This document shows, piece after piece, positions 28,027-37,823 of a DNA stretch of 64,000 nt. The translations under genes and the position numbers were made by a program. How positions within the stretch are numbered: the first letter of the stretch is position 1; each line of letters begins with the position of its first letter. The notes below the pieces were generated by a model. It made no database searches. It saw nothing but the letters and a program-made list of their open reading frames with translations, and was not told the DNA's origin. Source of the stretch: Pseudomonas bijieensis (GTDB lineage: Bacteria; Pseudomonadota; Gammaproteobacteria; Pseudomonadales; Pseudomonadaceae). Where the stretch lies: contig NZ_CP048810.1 in the NCBI RefSeq assembly GCF_013347965.1, positions 2,914,001-2,978,000 of the forward strand. The letters are read 5' to 3'.

Positions 28027-29529
28027 TTACGCTTGAGGCCGCATGTGCGGGAAGAGAATCACATCCCGGATCGACGGTGAGTTGGTCAACAACATCACCA
28101 GGCGATCGATGCCGATACCTTCACCAGCGGTCGGCGGCATGCCGTACTCCAGGGCACGCACGAAGTCGGCATCGTAGTGCATGGCTTCGTCGTCGCCGGC
28201 GTCCTTGTCGGCCACCTGGGCCATGAAGCGCTCGGCCTGGTCTTCGGCATCGTTGAGCTCGGAGTAGGCGTTGGCGATCTCGCGGCCACCGATGAACAGC
28301 TCGAAACGGTCGGTCACGCTAGGGTTCTCGTCGTTACGACGGGCCAGCGGCGACACTTCGAACGGGTACTGGGTGATGAAGTGCGGCTGTTCCAGCTTGT
28401 GCTCGACCAGCTCTTCGAAAATCATCACTTGCAGCTTGCCCAGGCCTTCGAAGCCGAGCACCTTGGCCCCGGCCTTCTTGGCGATGGCACGGGCCTTGTC
28501 GATGTCGTTCAGGTCAGCGGCGCTGATCTCGGGGTTGTACTTGAGGATCGAGTCGAACACCGAAAGGCGCACGAACGGTTCGCCGAAGTGGAACACCTTG
28601 TCGCCGTACGGCACGTCGGTGGTCCCGAGAACAAGCTGCGCCAGCTCGCGGAACAGCTCCTCGGTGAGGTCCATGTTGTCTTCGTAGTCGGCGTAGGCCT
28701 GGTAGAACTCGAGCATGGTGAACTCGGGGTTGTGCCGGGTCGAAACACCTTCGTTACGGAAGTTGCGGTTGATCTCGAAGACTTTCTCGAAGCCGCCGAC
28801 AACCAGGCGCTTGAGGTACAGCTCCGGCGCGATACGCAGGAACATTTCCATGTCCAGGGCGTTGTGGTGGGTCTCGAACGGCTTGGCCGCCGCGCCACCG
28901 GGGATGGTCTGCAGCATCGGCGTCTCGACTTCCAGGAAGTCGCGCTTCATCAGGAAGCTGCGGATGTGGGCGATGACTTGCGAGCGCACGCGGAACGTCT
29001 GGCGCACGTCTTCGTTGACGATCAGGTCGACGTAGCGCTGGCGATAGCGCTGCTCGGTGTCGGTCAGGCCGTGGTGCTTGTCCGGCAGTGGGCGCAGGGA
29101 CTTGGTCAGCAGGCGCACGCTGGTCATTTCGACGTACAGGTCACCCTTGCCGGAACGGGCCAGGGTACCTTCGGCGGCAATGATGTCACCCAGGTCCCAG
29201 GTCTTGACGGCGGCCAGGGTTTCTTCCGGCAGAGTCTTGCGGTTGACGTAGACCTGGATGCGCCCGGTCATGTCCTGGATCACCATGAACGAACCGCGAT
29301 TGAGCATGATGCGACCGGCCACCTTGACTGGAATCGCCGCCTCGGCCAGCTCTTCCTTGGTCTTGTCCGCGTACGTCTTCTGCAAGACGTCGCAGTAGGC
29401 GTCGCGGCGGAAGTCGTTGGGGAAGGCCTGGCCCTTGGCACGCTCGGCAGCAAGCTTTTCCTTGCGCAGGGCGATCAGGGAGTTTTCTTCCTGTTGCAGG
29501 GCTTGCGGGTCGAGTTCTAGGTCGCTCAT
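28027..29529 (-). CDS. lysS: Lysyl-tRNA synthetase (class II)
   Basis: 500 residues, the usual length. An N-terminal OB-fold anticodon domain (about 65-145, [20 protein letters not shown]) precedes the class II catalytic core. Motif 1 is [20 protein letters not shown], motif 2 is [20 protein letters not shown] and motif 3 is [15 protein letters not shown] near the C-terminus. It charges tRNA-Lys in the cytoplasm. It follows prfB with 110 bases between, as in many gammaproteobacteria where prfB-lysS form an operon. Confidence 0.97.
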   Translation of the reverse strand: MSDLELDPQALQQEENSLIALRKEKLAAERAKGQAFPNDFRRDAYCDVLQKTYADKTKEELAEAAIPVKVAGRIMLNRGSFMVIQDMTGRIQVYVNRKTLPEETLAAVKTWDLGDIIAAEGTLARSGKGDLYVEMTSVRLLTKSLRPLPDKHHGLTDTEQRYRQRYVDLIVNEDVRQTFRVRSQVIAHIRSFLMKRDFLEVETPMLQTIPGGAAAKPFETHHNALDMEMFLRIAPELYLKRLVVGGFEKVFEINRNFRNEGVSTRHNPEFTMLEFYQAYADYEDNMDLTEELFRELAQLVLGTTDVPYGDKVFHFGEPFVRLSVFDSILKYNPEISAADLNDIDKARAIAKKAGAKVLGFEGLGKLQVMIFEELVEHKLEQPHFITQYPFEVSPLARRNDENPSVTDRFELFIGGREIANAYSELNDAEDQAERFMAQVADKDAGDDEAMHYDADFVRALEYGMPPTAGEGIGIDRLVMLLTNSPSIRDVILFPHMRPQA

Positions 29530-29639
29530 GTCTTTAAGGATTCCATCACAGGTTCGTTGCCCCCGGCCCCGGGGCCGGAGTTTGCGGGCGAGCCGCGCTC
29601 CCTGGTGGAAGCGTGCCTGCCCGCCGCATGGGTGTCGCG

Positions 29640-30736
29640 TTACAGCCCTTGTTTGAGGCTGGCGATCAGGTATTCATCGATATCGCCGTCGAGCACCTTG
29701 TCGCAATCGCTGCGTTCGATGCTGGTACGCAGGTCCTTGATCCGCGAGGCATCGAGCACGTACGAACGGATCTGGTGACCCCAGCCGATATCCGACTTGG
29801 TGTCTTCCAGCGCCTGGGACGCCGCATTGCGCTTCTGCACTTCCTGCTCGTACAGGCGGGCCCGCAGCATCTTCATCGCGGTGTCTTTGTTGGCGTGCTG
29901 GGAACGCTCGTTCTGGCAGCTGACCACGGTGTTGGTCGGTACGTGGGTAATCCGTACGGCCGAGTCGGTGGTGTTAACGTGCTGGCCACCGGCCCCGGAG
30001 GAGCGGTAGGTATCGATGCGCAGGTCCGCCGGGTTGATCTCGATCTCGATGTTGTCATCGATTTCCGGCGAGACGAACACCGCCGAGAACGAGGTATGGC
30101 GACGGTTGCCAGAGTCGAACGGGCTCTTGCGCACCAGGCGGTGCACGCCGATCTCGGTACGCAGCCAGCCAAAGGCATATTCGCCCTTGATGTGCACGGT
30201 GGCGCCCTTGATCCCGGCGACTTCACCGGCCGACAGCTCCATGATGGTGGCGTCGAAACCGCGTTTGTCAGCCCAGCGCAGGTACATGCGCAGCAGGATG
30301 TTGGCCCAGTCCTGGGCCTCGGTGCCGCCGGAACCGGCCTGGATGTCCAGGTAGGCGTTGTTCATGTCCATCTCGCCGCTGAACATGCGACGGAATTCCA
30401 GCTTGGCGAGGTTCTCGTCAAGGCGTGTCAGCTCGGCGACGACATCGCCGACCGCACCTTCATCGTTCTCTTCGACAGCCATGTCCAGCAGGTCGCGGCA
30501 ATCGGCCAGGCCGCTGGACAGTTCATCCAGGGTCTCGACGATCTGCGCCAGCGCGGAACGCTCGCGGCCCAGTTCCTGGGCGTACGAAGGGTTGTTCCAG
30601 ACATTCGGATCTTCAAGCTCGCGATTGACTTCGGTCAGGCGCTCATGCTTTTTGATCGTAGTCAAAGATACCCCCGAATAGTTTCGGAGCGCTCGGACAG
30701 GTCCTTGATGGTGTTAAGGATCGGGTTGATTTCCAT
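29640..30736 (-). CDS. prfB: Peptide chain release factor 2, programmed +1 frameshift plus an extra base as sequenced
   Basis: RF2 ends translation at UGA and UAA. Frame zero starts at ATG 30736 ([20 protein letters not shown]), has the internal Shine-Dalgarno-like GGGGGTAT and reaches CTT-TGA at codon 25 (TGA at 30662-30664), the classic autoregulatory +1 site. After the shift the text reads DYDQKA and then stops, because a run of five A (minus strand; T 30649-30653) has one base too many. With four A it would read [13 protein letters not shown] and give 364 residues, the normal length. GGQ loop is [17 protein letters not shown]. Since prfB is essential the extra base is probably a sequencing error. 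Confidence 0.93.
30662..30677 (-). promoter_or_regulatory. prfB programmed frameshift element
   Basis: On the minus strand CGGGGGTATCTTTGAC: a GGGGG Shine-Dalgarno-like stretch three bases before the slippery CTT-TGA. High RF2 gives termination at the in-frame TGA and low RF2 gives the +1 shift. Confidence 0.9.
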
Positions 30737-31040
30737 GGCGGGCAGCACTCGTTGGCGAACTTTTGAAAGCCGGCGAGTATAACGTAATCAAGCGCCAGCG
30801 GCAGCCCGCCTGGCGGCTTTAGGGGCAATGAGCCTCAGGGGGACGCTGCACAATACCCCTGTGGCGAGGGGATTTATCCCCGCTGGGCTGCGAAGCAGCC
30901 CTAAAAACCCGACAACTCGGTGTGCCAGGCAAATTGAGTTGACTGTATTTGGGGTTGCTGCGCAGCCCAGCGGGGATAAATCCCCTCGCCACAATAACCC
31001 CCTCAGCCACAAAGGCGTCCCAGTCGACATCCAGGGTGAT
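30737..31040. other. 304-base region between prfB and wspR
   Basis: Contains the presumed prfB promoter next to 30737 (no clear -35/-10 identified) and a class B REP pair. No gene is supported here. Confidence 0.5.
30860..30993. repeat. REP pair, class B
   Basis: GTGGCGAGGGGATTTATCCCCGCTGGGCTGCG and inverted CGCAGCCCAGCGGGGATAAATCCCCTCGCCAC around about 70 bases. The longest pair of its class in the window, between wspR (3' end) and prfB (5' end). Confidence 0.87.
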
Positions 31041-32043
31041 CTATTCAACCCCCACCCGATTGCGCCCACTGTGCTTGGCCACGTACAGCCCCTTGTCCGC
31101 CGCCGAGATCAATTGCCGGCTATCGCTACCCTGCTGTGGGGTAAAGGTCGAGACGCCGATGCTGATAGTCAGGTTCTCGCCGCCGTCGGGCGTGGCGTGG
31201 GGGGATTTTCAGGGCGACGACGTTCTGGCGCAGTTTCTCGGCCATCAGCCGGGCGCCGCCAGGCGAGGTGCCGGGCAGTACCAAGGCAAACTCTTCGCCG
31301 CCGTAGCGGGCCGGCAAGTCGGACGGACGGCTGCACGCCTCGCGGATCGCCGTGGCGACCTTGCGCAAGGCCTCGTCGCCCTCCAGGTGACCGAAGTTGT
31401 CGTTGTAGGACTTGAAGTAATCCACGTCGATCATCAGCAGCGACAATTGACTCTGGTCGCGCATCGCCCTGCGCCATTCCAGCTCCAGGTACTCGTCGAA
31501 GTGCCGGCGATTGGACAGCCCGGTCAGGCCATCGGAGTTCATCAGGCGTTGCAGCACCAGGTTGGTGTCGAGCAGTTGCTGCTGGCTGACCCGCAGCGCG
31601 CGATAGGCCGCGTCGCGCTGCAACAGCATCATGTAGGAACGCGAGTGATAGCGGATGCGCGCCACCAGTTCGATGTTGTCCGGCAACTTGACCAGATAGT
31701 CGTTGGCCCCGGCGGCAAACGCCGCGCTCTTGACCAGCGGGTCCTCCTTGGTGGACAGGACGATGATCGGGATATCACGGGTGGCCGGATGGTTACGGTA
31801 CTCGCGCACCAGGCTCAGGCCATCGAGGCCAGGCATCACCAAATCCTGGAGAATCACCGTCGGCTTGATGCGAACCGCGTGGGCGATGGCCTGGTGCGGG
31901 TCGGCGCAGAAGTGGAAGTCGATGTTTTCTTCATTCGACAGCCCGCGCCGCACCGCTTCGCCGATCATCGCCTGGTCGTCGACGAGCAAGACCATGGCGG
32001 CGTTCTCATCGCGCTTGAATTCGTCGAGCTGCAGATCATTCAT
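31041..32043 (-). pseudogene. wspR: Diguanylate cyclase response regulator WspR, frameshifted near its end as sequenced
   Basis: Output of the Wsp surface-sensing pathway: phosphorylated by WspE it makes c-di-GMP and promotes biofilm and wrinkly-colony growth. The receiver domain has VDD at 21-23 and phospho-Asp67 ([14 protein letters not shown]). The GGDEF domain contains [18 protein letters not shown], the inhibitory RxxD site (RPSD) and the active GGEEF near residue 248. At about residue 280 a run of six G (31199-31204) shifts the frame and the reading ends early (305 residues, garbled tail). Removing one G restores [10 protein letters not shown] ... KGLYVAKHSGRNRVGVE, 333 residues, ending at 31041. 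Confidence 0.88.
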
Positions 32044-32088
32044 GGTGGCTTACCTGAATACGGCCTGGGGCAAAGCTGGCGGGGTTCT

Positions 32089-33099
32089 TCATGGGGTAAA
32101 AATCTCCAACAACCGTGGCGCGATAGCGTCCAGGGCAAGAATATGGGCGGCGGCGTCGATGGCGGCGGCCGCTTTGGGCATCCCGTACACCGCACTGCTG
32201 CGCTGGTCCTGGGCGATGGTCACATAGCCCTGCTGGCGCATGAGTTTAAGCCCTTGTGCACCATCACGGCCCATGCCAGTGAGCAATACGCCCACCGCGT
32301 CGCCACTCCAGTACTGGGCGACACTGTCGAAAAACACGTCGATGGAGGGCCGGTAGATCTCGTTCACCGGCTCGGCGGTGTAGGCCAGGGTGCCATCCTT
32401 CAACAAACGCAAATGATGGTTGGTCCCGGCCAGCAACACGGTACCGCTCTGCGGTGTCTCGCCGTGCCGGGCCAGGCGCACCGTATGGCCCGATACACTG
32501 CCCAGCCACTCGGCCATGCCTGCGGCGAACACCTCGTCCACATGCTGGACCAGCACGATGGCCGGGGCAAAGTCACGCGGCAGCGCCTTGAGCAGCACCT
32601 CCAGCGCCGCCGGCCCGCCCGCGGACGATCCGATGGCCACCAGGCTCTTGCGCGACACTGCCGCACGCTGCGGCGCTGGCGCGGGTCGTTCACGCTTGTT
32701 GCGCTCACCGATCAGCCAGCCGATGTTGGTGATCTTGCGCAGCAACGGCGCCGCCGCGTCCGCCGGGTTACCGACGCCCAGGGCCGGGGTATCGACCACA
32801 TCCAGCGCGCCATGGCCCATCGCCTCGAACACCCGGTGAACGTTCTGCTGGCTGTCACCAGTGACAATCACGATCGCACAGGGGCTGTCGGCCATGATCC
32901 GTCGGGTAGCCTCCACGCCATCCATGATCGGCATGAGCAAGTCCATCAGGATCAGGTCCGGGGTGTATTCGGCGCAGCGCTGCACCGCCTCGGCCCCGTT
33001 GGTGGCCACCCAGACCAGTTGATGCGCCGGCTCGAACGCCAGGGCGCGGCGCAGGGCCTCGACCGCCAGGGGCATGTCATTGACGATGGCGATCTTCAA
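32089..33099 (-). CDS. wspF: Chemotaxis-like methylesterase WspF
   Basis: 336-residue CheB homologue that removes methyl groups from WspA and dampens the Wsp signal; wspF loss causes the wrinkly-spreader phenotype in P. fluorescens. Receiver domain 1-120 has IVND near the start and phospho-Asp53 (LILMDLLMPIMDGVEATRR). The methylesterase domain (about 150-336) has the catalytic Ser in AIGSSAGGPAALEVLL, His in VLVQHVDEVF and Asp in LTGMGRDGAQGL. Reading frame is intact. It overlaps wspE by four bases. Confidence 0.95.
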   Translation of the reverse strand: MKIAIVNDMPLAVEALRRALAFEPAHQLVWVATNGAEAVQRCAEYTPDLILMDLLMPIMDGVEATRRIMADSPCAIVIVTGDSQQNVHRVFEAMGHGALDVVDTPALGVGNPADAAAPLLRKITNIGWLIGERNKRERPAPAPQRAAVSRKSLVAIGSSAGGPAALEVLLKALPRDFAPAIVLVQHVDEVFAAGMAEWLGSVSGHTVRLARHGETPQSGTVLLAGTNHHLRLLKDGTLAYTAEPVNEIYRPSIDVFFDSVAQYWSGDAVGVLLTGMGRDGAQGLKLMRQQGYVTIAQDQRSSAVYGMPKAAAAIDAAAHILALDAIAPRLLEIFTP

Positions 33100-35360
33100 G
33101 CGCGTGCCCCTCCGATCAATTCGACCACGGCGTCGAGCAAGGCGTCGTCATGGAAACTCGCCTTGGCCAGATAATAGTCGGCGCCAGCGTCCAGGCCACG
33201 GCGGCGATCTTCTTCGCGATCCTTGTAGGACACCACCATCACCGGTAACGATTGCAAACGGTTGTCACGCCGCAACAGCGACACCAACTCGATACCGTCC
33301 ATGCGCGGCATGTCGATGTCAGTGATCAGCAGATCGAAATCCTCCGAGCGCAAGGCGTTCCAGCCGTCCATGCCATCCACCGCCACGGCCACGTCGTAGC
33401 CGCGACCCCGCAACAACTTGCGCTGCAGCTCGCGCACGGTCAGGGAATCGTCCACCACCAGGATCCGCTTGCGCGGGGCCTGGGCCTGGTCCTGCCGGGC
33501 AATGCGTTCCAGGCGCCCGGTATCGAGCAACTTGTCCACCGAACGCAGCAGGTCTTCGACATCGACGATCAACACCACCGAGCCATCGTCGAGCAAGGCC
33601 CCGGAAGAAATGTCCTGGACCTTGCCCAGGCGTTCGTCCAAGGGCAAGACCACCAGGGTCCGCTCACCGATGAAGCGCTCCACCGCCACGCCGTAGATCG
33701 TCTCGCGCTCGCGGATCACCACGACCTTGAGGGTCTGGCCGTTGTTCTGCGTGGCCGGGCGATTGAGCAACTGGCTGGCGGCGACCAGCCCCACGTGCCG
33801 GCCTTCATGCCAGAAGTGCTGGCGGCCTTCGACCTGCACGATGTCTTCCGGCGCCAGGTCGCACATGCGTTCGATGTGGGCCAGGGGAAAGGCATACGCT
33901 TCATCGCCGACTTCCACCACCAGGCTGCGCACCACCGATAGCGTCAGCGGCACCTCGAGATGGAAACGACTGCCCTCGCCTGCCGCCTGCTCCAGCACCA
34001 CCGCGCCGCGCAACTGCCGGACCATGTGCTGGACGGCGTCCAGGCCGACGCCGCGCCCGGACACTTCGGTGACGGTGTCGCGCAGGCTGAACCCGGGCAG
34101 GAACAGGAAGGTCAGCAGCTCCTCTTCGCTCAGGCTGGCGGCGGTTTGCTCAGGAGAAAGACCGCGTTCGACGATGCTGCGGCGCACCCGCTCCAGGTCC
34201 ACCCCGGCGCCGTCGTCCGCCAGCTCCAACACCAGCAGACCGGCCTGATGAGAGGCGCGCAGGCGGATCAGGCCTTCGGCGGGCTTGCCGGCCAGCAGCC
34301 GTTGCTCCGGGGTTTCGATGCCATGGTCCACGGCGTTGCGCAACAAGTGGGTCAGCGGTGCTTCGAGCTTTTCCAGCACATCACGGTCGACCTGGGTTTT
34401 CTCGCCTTCAATCTCCAGGCGCACCTGTTTGCCCAGGCTGCGGCCCAGGTCACGGACCATTCGTGCCTGACCCGAAAGCACGTCGGCGAACGGCCGCATG
34501 CGACAGGCCAGTGCGGTGTCGTAGAGCACCTGCGCCCGCTGACTGGCCTGCCAGGCGAATTCATCCAGCTCGGCGGTTTTCTGCGCCAGCAACTGCTGGG
34601 TTTCGGCGAGCAAGCGGCGGGCATCGCCAAGGGCTTCCTGGGCTTGCAGGCTCAGGGGGTGAGCCTTGAGGTGCACGTTCAGCTCTTCAAGGGCGCGCAA
34701 GCCACTGCCTTGCTGGCGCTTGAGCCGTTGCAGCGTCGCCAGCCAGGGCTTGAGGCGCTGCGTCTCCACCAAGGACTTGCTCGACAGGTCGAGCAGACTG
34801 TTGAGGCGCTCAGCCGTGACCCGCAGGACCCGCTCGCCGCCTTCGGTGACCCGCTTGCGTTTCGGCGCCGGTTCCATTGCCTCGGGCGATGGCGCTTGCG
34901 ACAGCTCGACGCGTACCGGCTCGACTGGCGTCTCGATGATCGGTGGCGCCACCGCCGGGACCTGTGGCGCATTGGGATCGAGCAGACGCCCCATCAACGC
35001 CACGTAGGCATCGATGTCCGGGGCGCCGACGCTGTTGCCCGGGGTGGCGATGCGTGTCAGCAGGTCAGTGCCTTGCAGCAAGGCGTCGATATGTTCGGCG
35101 CCCAGCACCAGGCGCCGCTCCTGGGCGCTGACCAGGCAATCTTCCATCACATGGGCCACGCTGACCCCGGCGTCCACCCCGACAATACGCGCCGCGCCCT
35201 TGAGGGAATGCGCCGCACGCATGCACGATTCAAGATGATCGGCCTGGGTCGGATCGCGCTCCAGGGCCAGCAGGCCGGCGCTCAGCACCTGGACCTGGGC
35301 TTCGGCTTCCAGGCTGAACAGCTCCAGCAACGAGGTGTCGCGCATCTGATCGGGGGTCAT
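33096..35360 (-). CDS. wspE: Hybrid CheA-type histidine kinase WspE
   Basis: 754-residue kinase that phosphorylates WspR and WspF. The N-terminal HPt domain carries phospho-His51 (MRAAHSLKGAARIVG). After a Pro-rich linker comes the dimer/HATPase region (LTHLLRNAVDHGIETPEQR; ELADDGAGVDLERVRRS; GRGVGLDAVQHMVRQLRG), then a CheW-like domain. The C-terminal receiver has RILVVDDSLTVRE, phospho-Asp in LLITDIDMPRMDGIEL and Lys in VVSYKDREEDR. It overlaps wspD and wspF by four bases each, so the operon is tightly coupled. Confidence 0.96.
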   Translation of the reverse strand: MTPDQMRDTSLLELFSLEAEAQVQVLSAGLLALERDPTQADHLESCMRAAHSLKGAARIVGVDAGVSVAHVMEDCLVSAQERRLVLGAEHIDALLQGTDLLTRIATPGNSVGAPDIDAYVALMGRLLDPNAPQVPAVAPPIIETPVEPVRVELSQAPSPEAMEPAPKRKRVTEGGERVLRVTAERLNSLLDLSSKSLVETQRLKPWLATLQRLKRQQGSGLRALEELNVHLKAHPLSLQAQEALGDARRLLAETQQLLAQKTAELDEFAWQASQRAQVLYDTALACRMRPFADVLSGQARMVRDLGRSLGKQVRLEIEGEKTQVDRDVLEKLEAPLTHLLRNAVDHGIETPEQRLLAGKPAEGLIRLRASHQAGLLVLELADDGAGVDLERVRRSIVERGLSPEQTAASLSEEELLTFLFLPGFSLRDTVTEVSGRGVGLDAVQHMVRQLRGAVVLEQAAGEGSRFHLEVPLTLSVVRSLVVEVGDEAYAFPLAHIERMCDLAPEDIVQVEGRQHFWHEGRHVGLVAASQLLNRPATQNNGQTLKVVVIRERETIYGVAVERFIGERTLVVLPLDERLGKVQDISSGALLDDGSVVLIVDVEDLLRSVDKLLDTGRLERIARQDQAQAPRKRILVVDDSLTVRELQRKLLRGRGYDVAVAVDGMDGWNALRSEDFDLLITDIDMPRMDGIELVSLLRRDNRLQSLPVMVVSYKDREEDRRRGLDAGADYYLAKASFHDDALLDAVVELIGGARA

Positions 35361-36028
35361 GACAGGCTCCGGGCCACAGCGGACAGCAACTGTTCTTCAT
35401 CCAGCCAGCGCAGACTGCGGCCCTTATAGGGCAGCACGCCCCGGGTGTACTTGGCCGCCGATTGCGAAGCGCCCGCCAGGATGCGCTCATCGATGGCGTG
35501 GATGCCGTCCACCTCATCCACCGGCACCACCACTGGCCCGCCCTTGGCCGCGACAATCAACATGCGTGGCATCACCCGTGCGCCGGAAACTGCCGCCACG
35601 CCGGGTTCCAGGTCCAACAGTTCCACCAGCGACAAGCAAGCCACCAGCGCCCCGCGCACGTTCGCCACGCCCAGCAAGGCCCGTGAACGCTGGTGAGGCA
35701 AGGAATGGATCGGCTGCAACGGCGCCACTTCCACCAGGCTGCGCGTCGTCAGGCCCAGCCATTCCTCGCCGAGGCGGAACATCAGCAGCGAGCGCGTGAC
35801 AACATCGCTGTCTACCGGGGCAAGGGACAAATCCCGCTGATCGTGCGGCAAGGCATAACGGTCGAGCAGCCGGGTGGCGGCCGCCGAATACACTGAACAA
35901 TTACGGCAGTGGATATGCTCGGCCAACAACGGACAGGATTTGTCGCCATGCACACCGATGCGATTCCAGCAGTCGTCGATTGCCTGGGCATCGTCATGGG
36001 TGACGGTGTAAGAAGCCGAACCGCTCAT
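35357..36028 (-). CDS. wspD: CheW-like coupling protein WspD
   Basis: 223 residues. A Cys-rich N-terminal segment (CPLLAEHIHCRNCSVYSAAA) precedes a CheW domain (SLLMFRLGEEWLGLTTRSLV; VLPYKGRSLRWLDEEQLLSA). Together with WspB it couples receptor WspA to kinase WspE; in P. aeruginosa WspD is one of two CheW proteins and helps cluster the receptor. The N-terminal cysteines are typical of the Wsp member and absent from ordinary CheW. It overlaps wspC and wspE by four bases. Confidence 0.93.
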   Translation of the reverse strand: MSGSASYTVTHDDAQAIDDCWNRIGVHGDKSCPLLAEHIHCRNCSVYSAAATRLLDRYALPHDQRDLSLAPVDSDVVTRSLLMFRLGEEWLGLTTRSLVEVAPLQPIHSLPHQRSRALLGVANVRGALVACLSLVELLDLEPGVAAVSGARVMPRMLIVAAKGGPVVVPVDEVDGIHAIDERILAGASQSAAKYTRGVLPYKGRSLRWLDEEQLLSAVARSLS

Positions 36029-37290
36029 CGTTTGTGCTCACTGTCTGCCGTGCGCCCGCTGCGGGCGGCACGTTCCTGCAGTCGACGGGCTCCGGCCGCG
36101 TCTCCCTGGGAAGCCAGCAGCGCCGCCAGATGCACCAGGGCCTCGGCGTGTTGCGGTTCAAGATAAAGCGCCTTGCGATAAAAACCCTGGGCTTCCAGCG
36201 CGCTGCCGGCCATGTCGCTGAGCAGGCCCAACCAATAGAACACCTGGGCGTTTGGCGCGTGGCTGCGCAAGTATTCTTCGCAAGTCGCACGGGCCTCGGC
36301 GCTTTTGCCGCCGTTGGCCAGGGCGGCGATATTGGCCAGCAAGGTCGCGGCATCGCTGCCTTTGGGCTCGGCAATCGGCGTCACGCTCGCCGCAAACGGT
36401 CGCGGCCGAATCACCGGCGGGACAACGCGCGACGGTGGCTGCCGAACCGGCAACGGGGTCGACATCAACGCCGGCACTGGCTGTGGCTCGGGAGCCCCCT
36501 GGCGGCTGAAAGCGAACGATTGAGCAATCCCGATCGAGCGCATGCCCAGTCGCCCCAGCAAGCTGCCTTCGGCAGGGCCGATAAACAGCACGCCGTCCTG
36601 ATGGGTCAGGCGCTTGAGTACCTCGAACACTTGCTGTTGGGTCGGCTGGTCGAAATAGATCAGCAGGTTGCGACAGAACACAAAATCGTAAGGTGCCTCG
36701 TTCACCAGCAGGGCCGGATCCAGCAGGTTGCCCACTTGCAAGCGCACCTGTTCACGCACCCGTTCGCTGAGGCGGTAGCCCTCGTCTTCGGCGTCGAAAT
36801 ACCGCTCGCGAAAACCCAGCTCCGCACCACGAAAGGAATTCCTGCCGTAACGTGCCTCCTTGGCCCGCGCCACCGACAGCGGGCTGACGTCCAGGCCGTC
36901 CACCTTGAACTGATGTGGCCCCAGGCCGGCGTCGAGCAAGGCCATGGCAATAGAGTAAGGCTCTTCACCGGTGGAGCACGGCAAGCTGAGAATGCGCAGG
37001 GCCCGCAGGTGCTTGATCTCGGCCAGGCGCTTGACGGCCAGCCTGGCGAGGGTCGCGAAGGATTCGGGATAGCGGAAGAACCAGGTCTCCGGAACGATCA
37101 CTGCTTCGATCAGCGCCTGCTGCTCCGGGGCCGAATGCTGCAGGCCCTGCCAATATTCATCGGCGGTACGCCCGGGCACGGCAATGATGCGCTGGCGCAC
37201 GGCCCGCTCAATGATCGCGGTGCCGACGGAGGTCACATCCAGGCCGATGCGCTCCTTGAGAAAATCGAAAAACCGCTGGTCGTTGTTCAT
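36025..37290 (-). CDS. wspC: CheR-type methyltransferase with TPR tail WspC
   Basis: 421 residues. The CheR domain spans about 1-275: VTSVGTAIIERAVRQRIIAV, then WFFRYPESFATLA, the SAM-binding LRILSLPCSTGEEPYSIAMA and CRNLLIYFDQPTQQQVFEV. A low-complexity Pro/Arg linker follows. TPR repeats run from about 315 to 410 (VFYWLGLLSDMAGSALEAQG; LEPQHAEALVHLAALLASQG). It methylates WspA glutamates and so sets signal sensitivity. Four-base overlaps with wspB and wspD. Confidence 0.95.
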   Translation of the reverse strand: MNNDQRFFDFLKERIGLDVTSVGTAIIERAVRQRIIAVPGRTADEYWQGLQHSAPEQQALIEAVIVPETWFFRYPESFATLARLAVKRLAEIKHLRALRILSLPCSTGEEPYSIAMALLDAGLGPHQFKVDGLDVSPLSVARAKEARYGRNSFRGAELGFRERYFDAEDEGYRLSERVREQVRLQVGNLLDPALLVNEAPYDFVFCRNLLIYFDQPTQQQVFEVLKRLTHQDGVLFIGPAEGSLLGRLGMRSIGIAQSFAFSRQGAPEPQPVPALMSTPLPVRQPPSRVVPPVIRPRPFAASVTPIAEPKGSDAATLLANIAALANGGKSAEARATCEEYLRSHAPNAQVFYWLGLLSDMAGSALEAQGFYRKALYLEPQHAEALVHLAALLASQGDAAGARRLQERAARSGRTADSEHKR

Positions 37291-37823
37291 GGCAGAGCCT
37301 CGAGGTCATCGAGGTTCAGCGGCGACGCAGGAAACAGCAGCCCACGCACTGACTCATCGAGCAGGTCATTGACCCGTACCCATTGCAACAACCCATGGGC
37401 ATCTTCGCGGACCGGACCGAGGTACGGCGCCTGCCGATTGTCCAGGCCGTAGGGTTTGAAATCGGTCGGGTCACAGCGCACGGTGTCGGTCGCCTGTTCC
37501 AGGATCAGGCCCAACACCTGTTCCGTTTGTTGTGCGTCGCACTGATAGCGCACCAGCACCAGTCGCGTGCTGGTCCTGGCCTCGGCACTCTGGCCAAAGG
37601 TCAGGGCGCACAGGTCGATCACCGGCACCACCGTCCCGCGCCAGGCAAACACCCCCGCCACCCAGGACGGCGCCCGGGCGATCGGCTTGAGGGGCAGGCG
37701 CGGCAGCACTTCCACCACATCGATGGCCTGCAGGGCATAACGCTCGCTGCCGATGCGGAACTCCAGGAACAACGTCTGGCGGGCCGTCGGTGCGGCACCA
37801 CGCCGGGTCTCGAACTCGCCCAT
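37287..37823 (-). CDS. wspB: CheW-like coupling protein WspB
   Basis: 178 residues, one CheW domain: FLEFRIGSERYALQAIDVVE, then LPLKPIARAPSWVAGVFAWR and GTVVPVIDLCALTFG. It links WspA to WspE. Its ATG shares one base with the wspA stop (TGATG) and its end overlaps wspC by four bases. No N-terminal cysteine segment, unlike WspD. Confidence 0.93.
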   Translation of the reverse strand: MGEFETRRGAAPTARQTLFLEFRIGSERYALQAIDVVEVLPRLPLKPIARAPSWVAGVFAWRGTVVPVIDLCALTFGQSAEARTSTRLVLVRYQCDAQQTEQVLGLILEQATDTVRCDPTDFKPYGLDNRQAPYLGPVREDAHGLLQWVRVNDLLDESVRGLLFPASPLNLDDLEALP

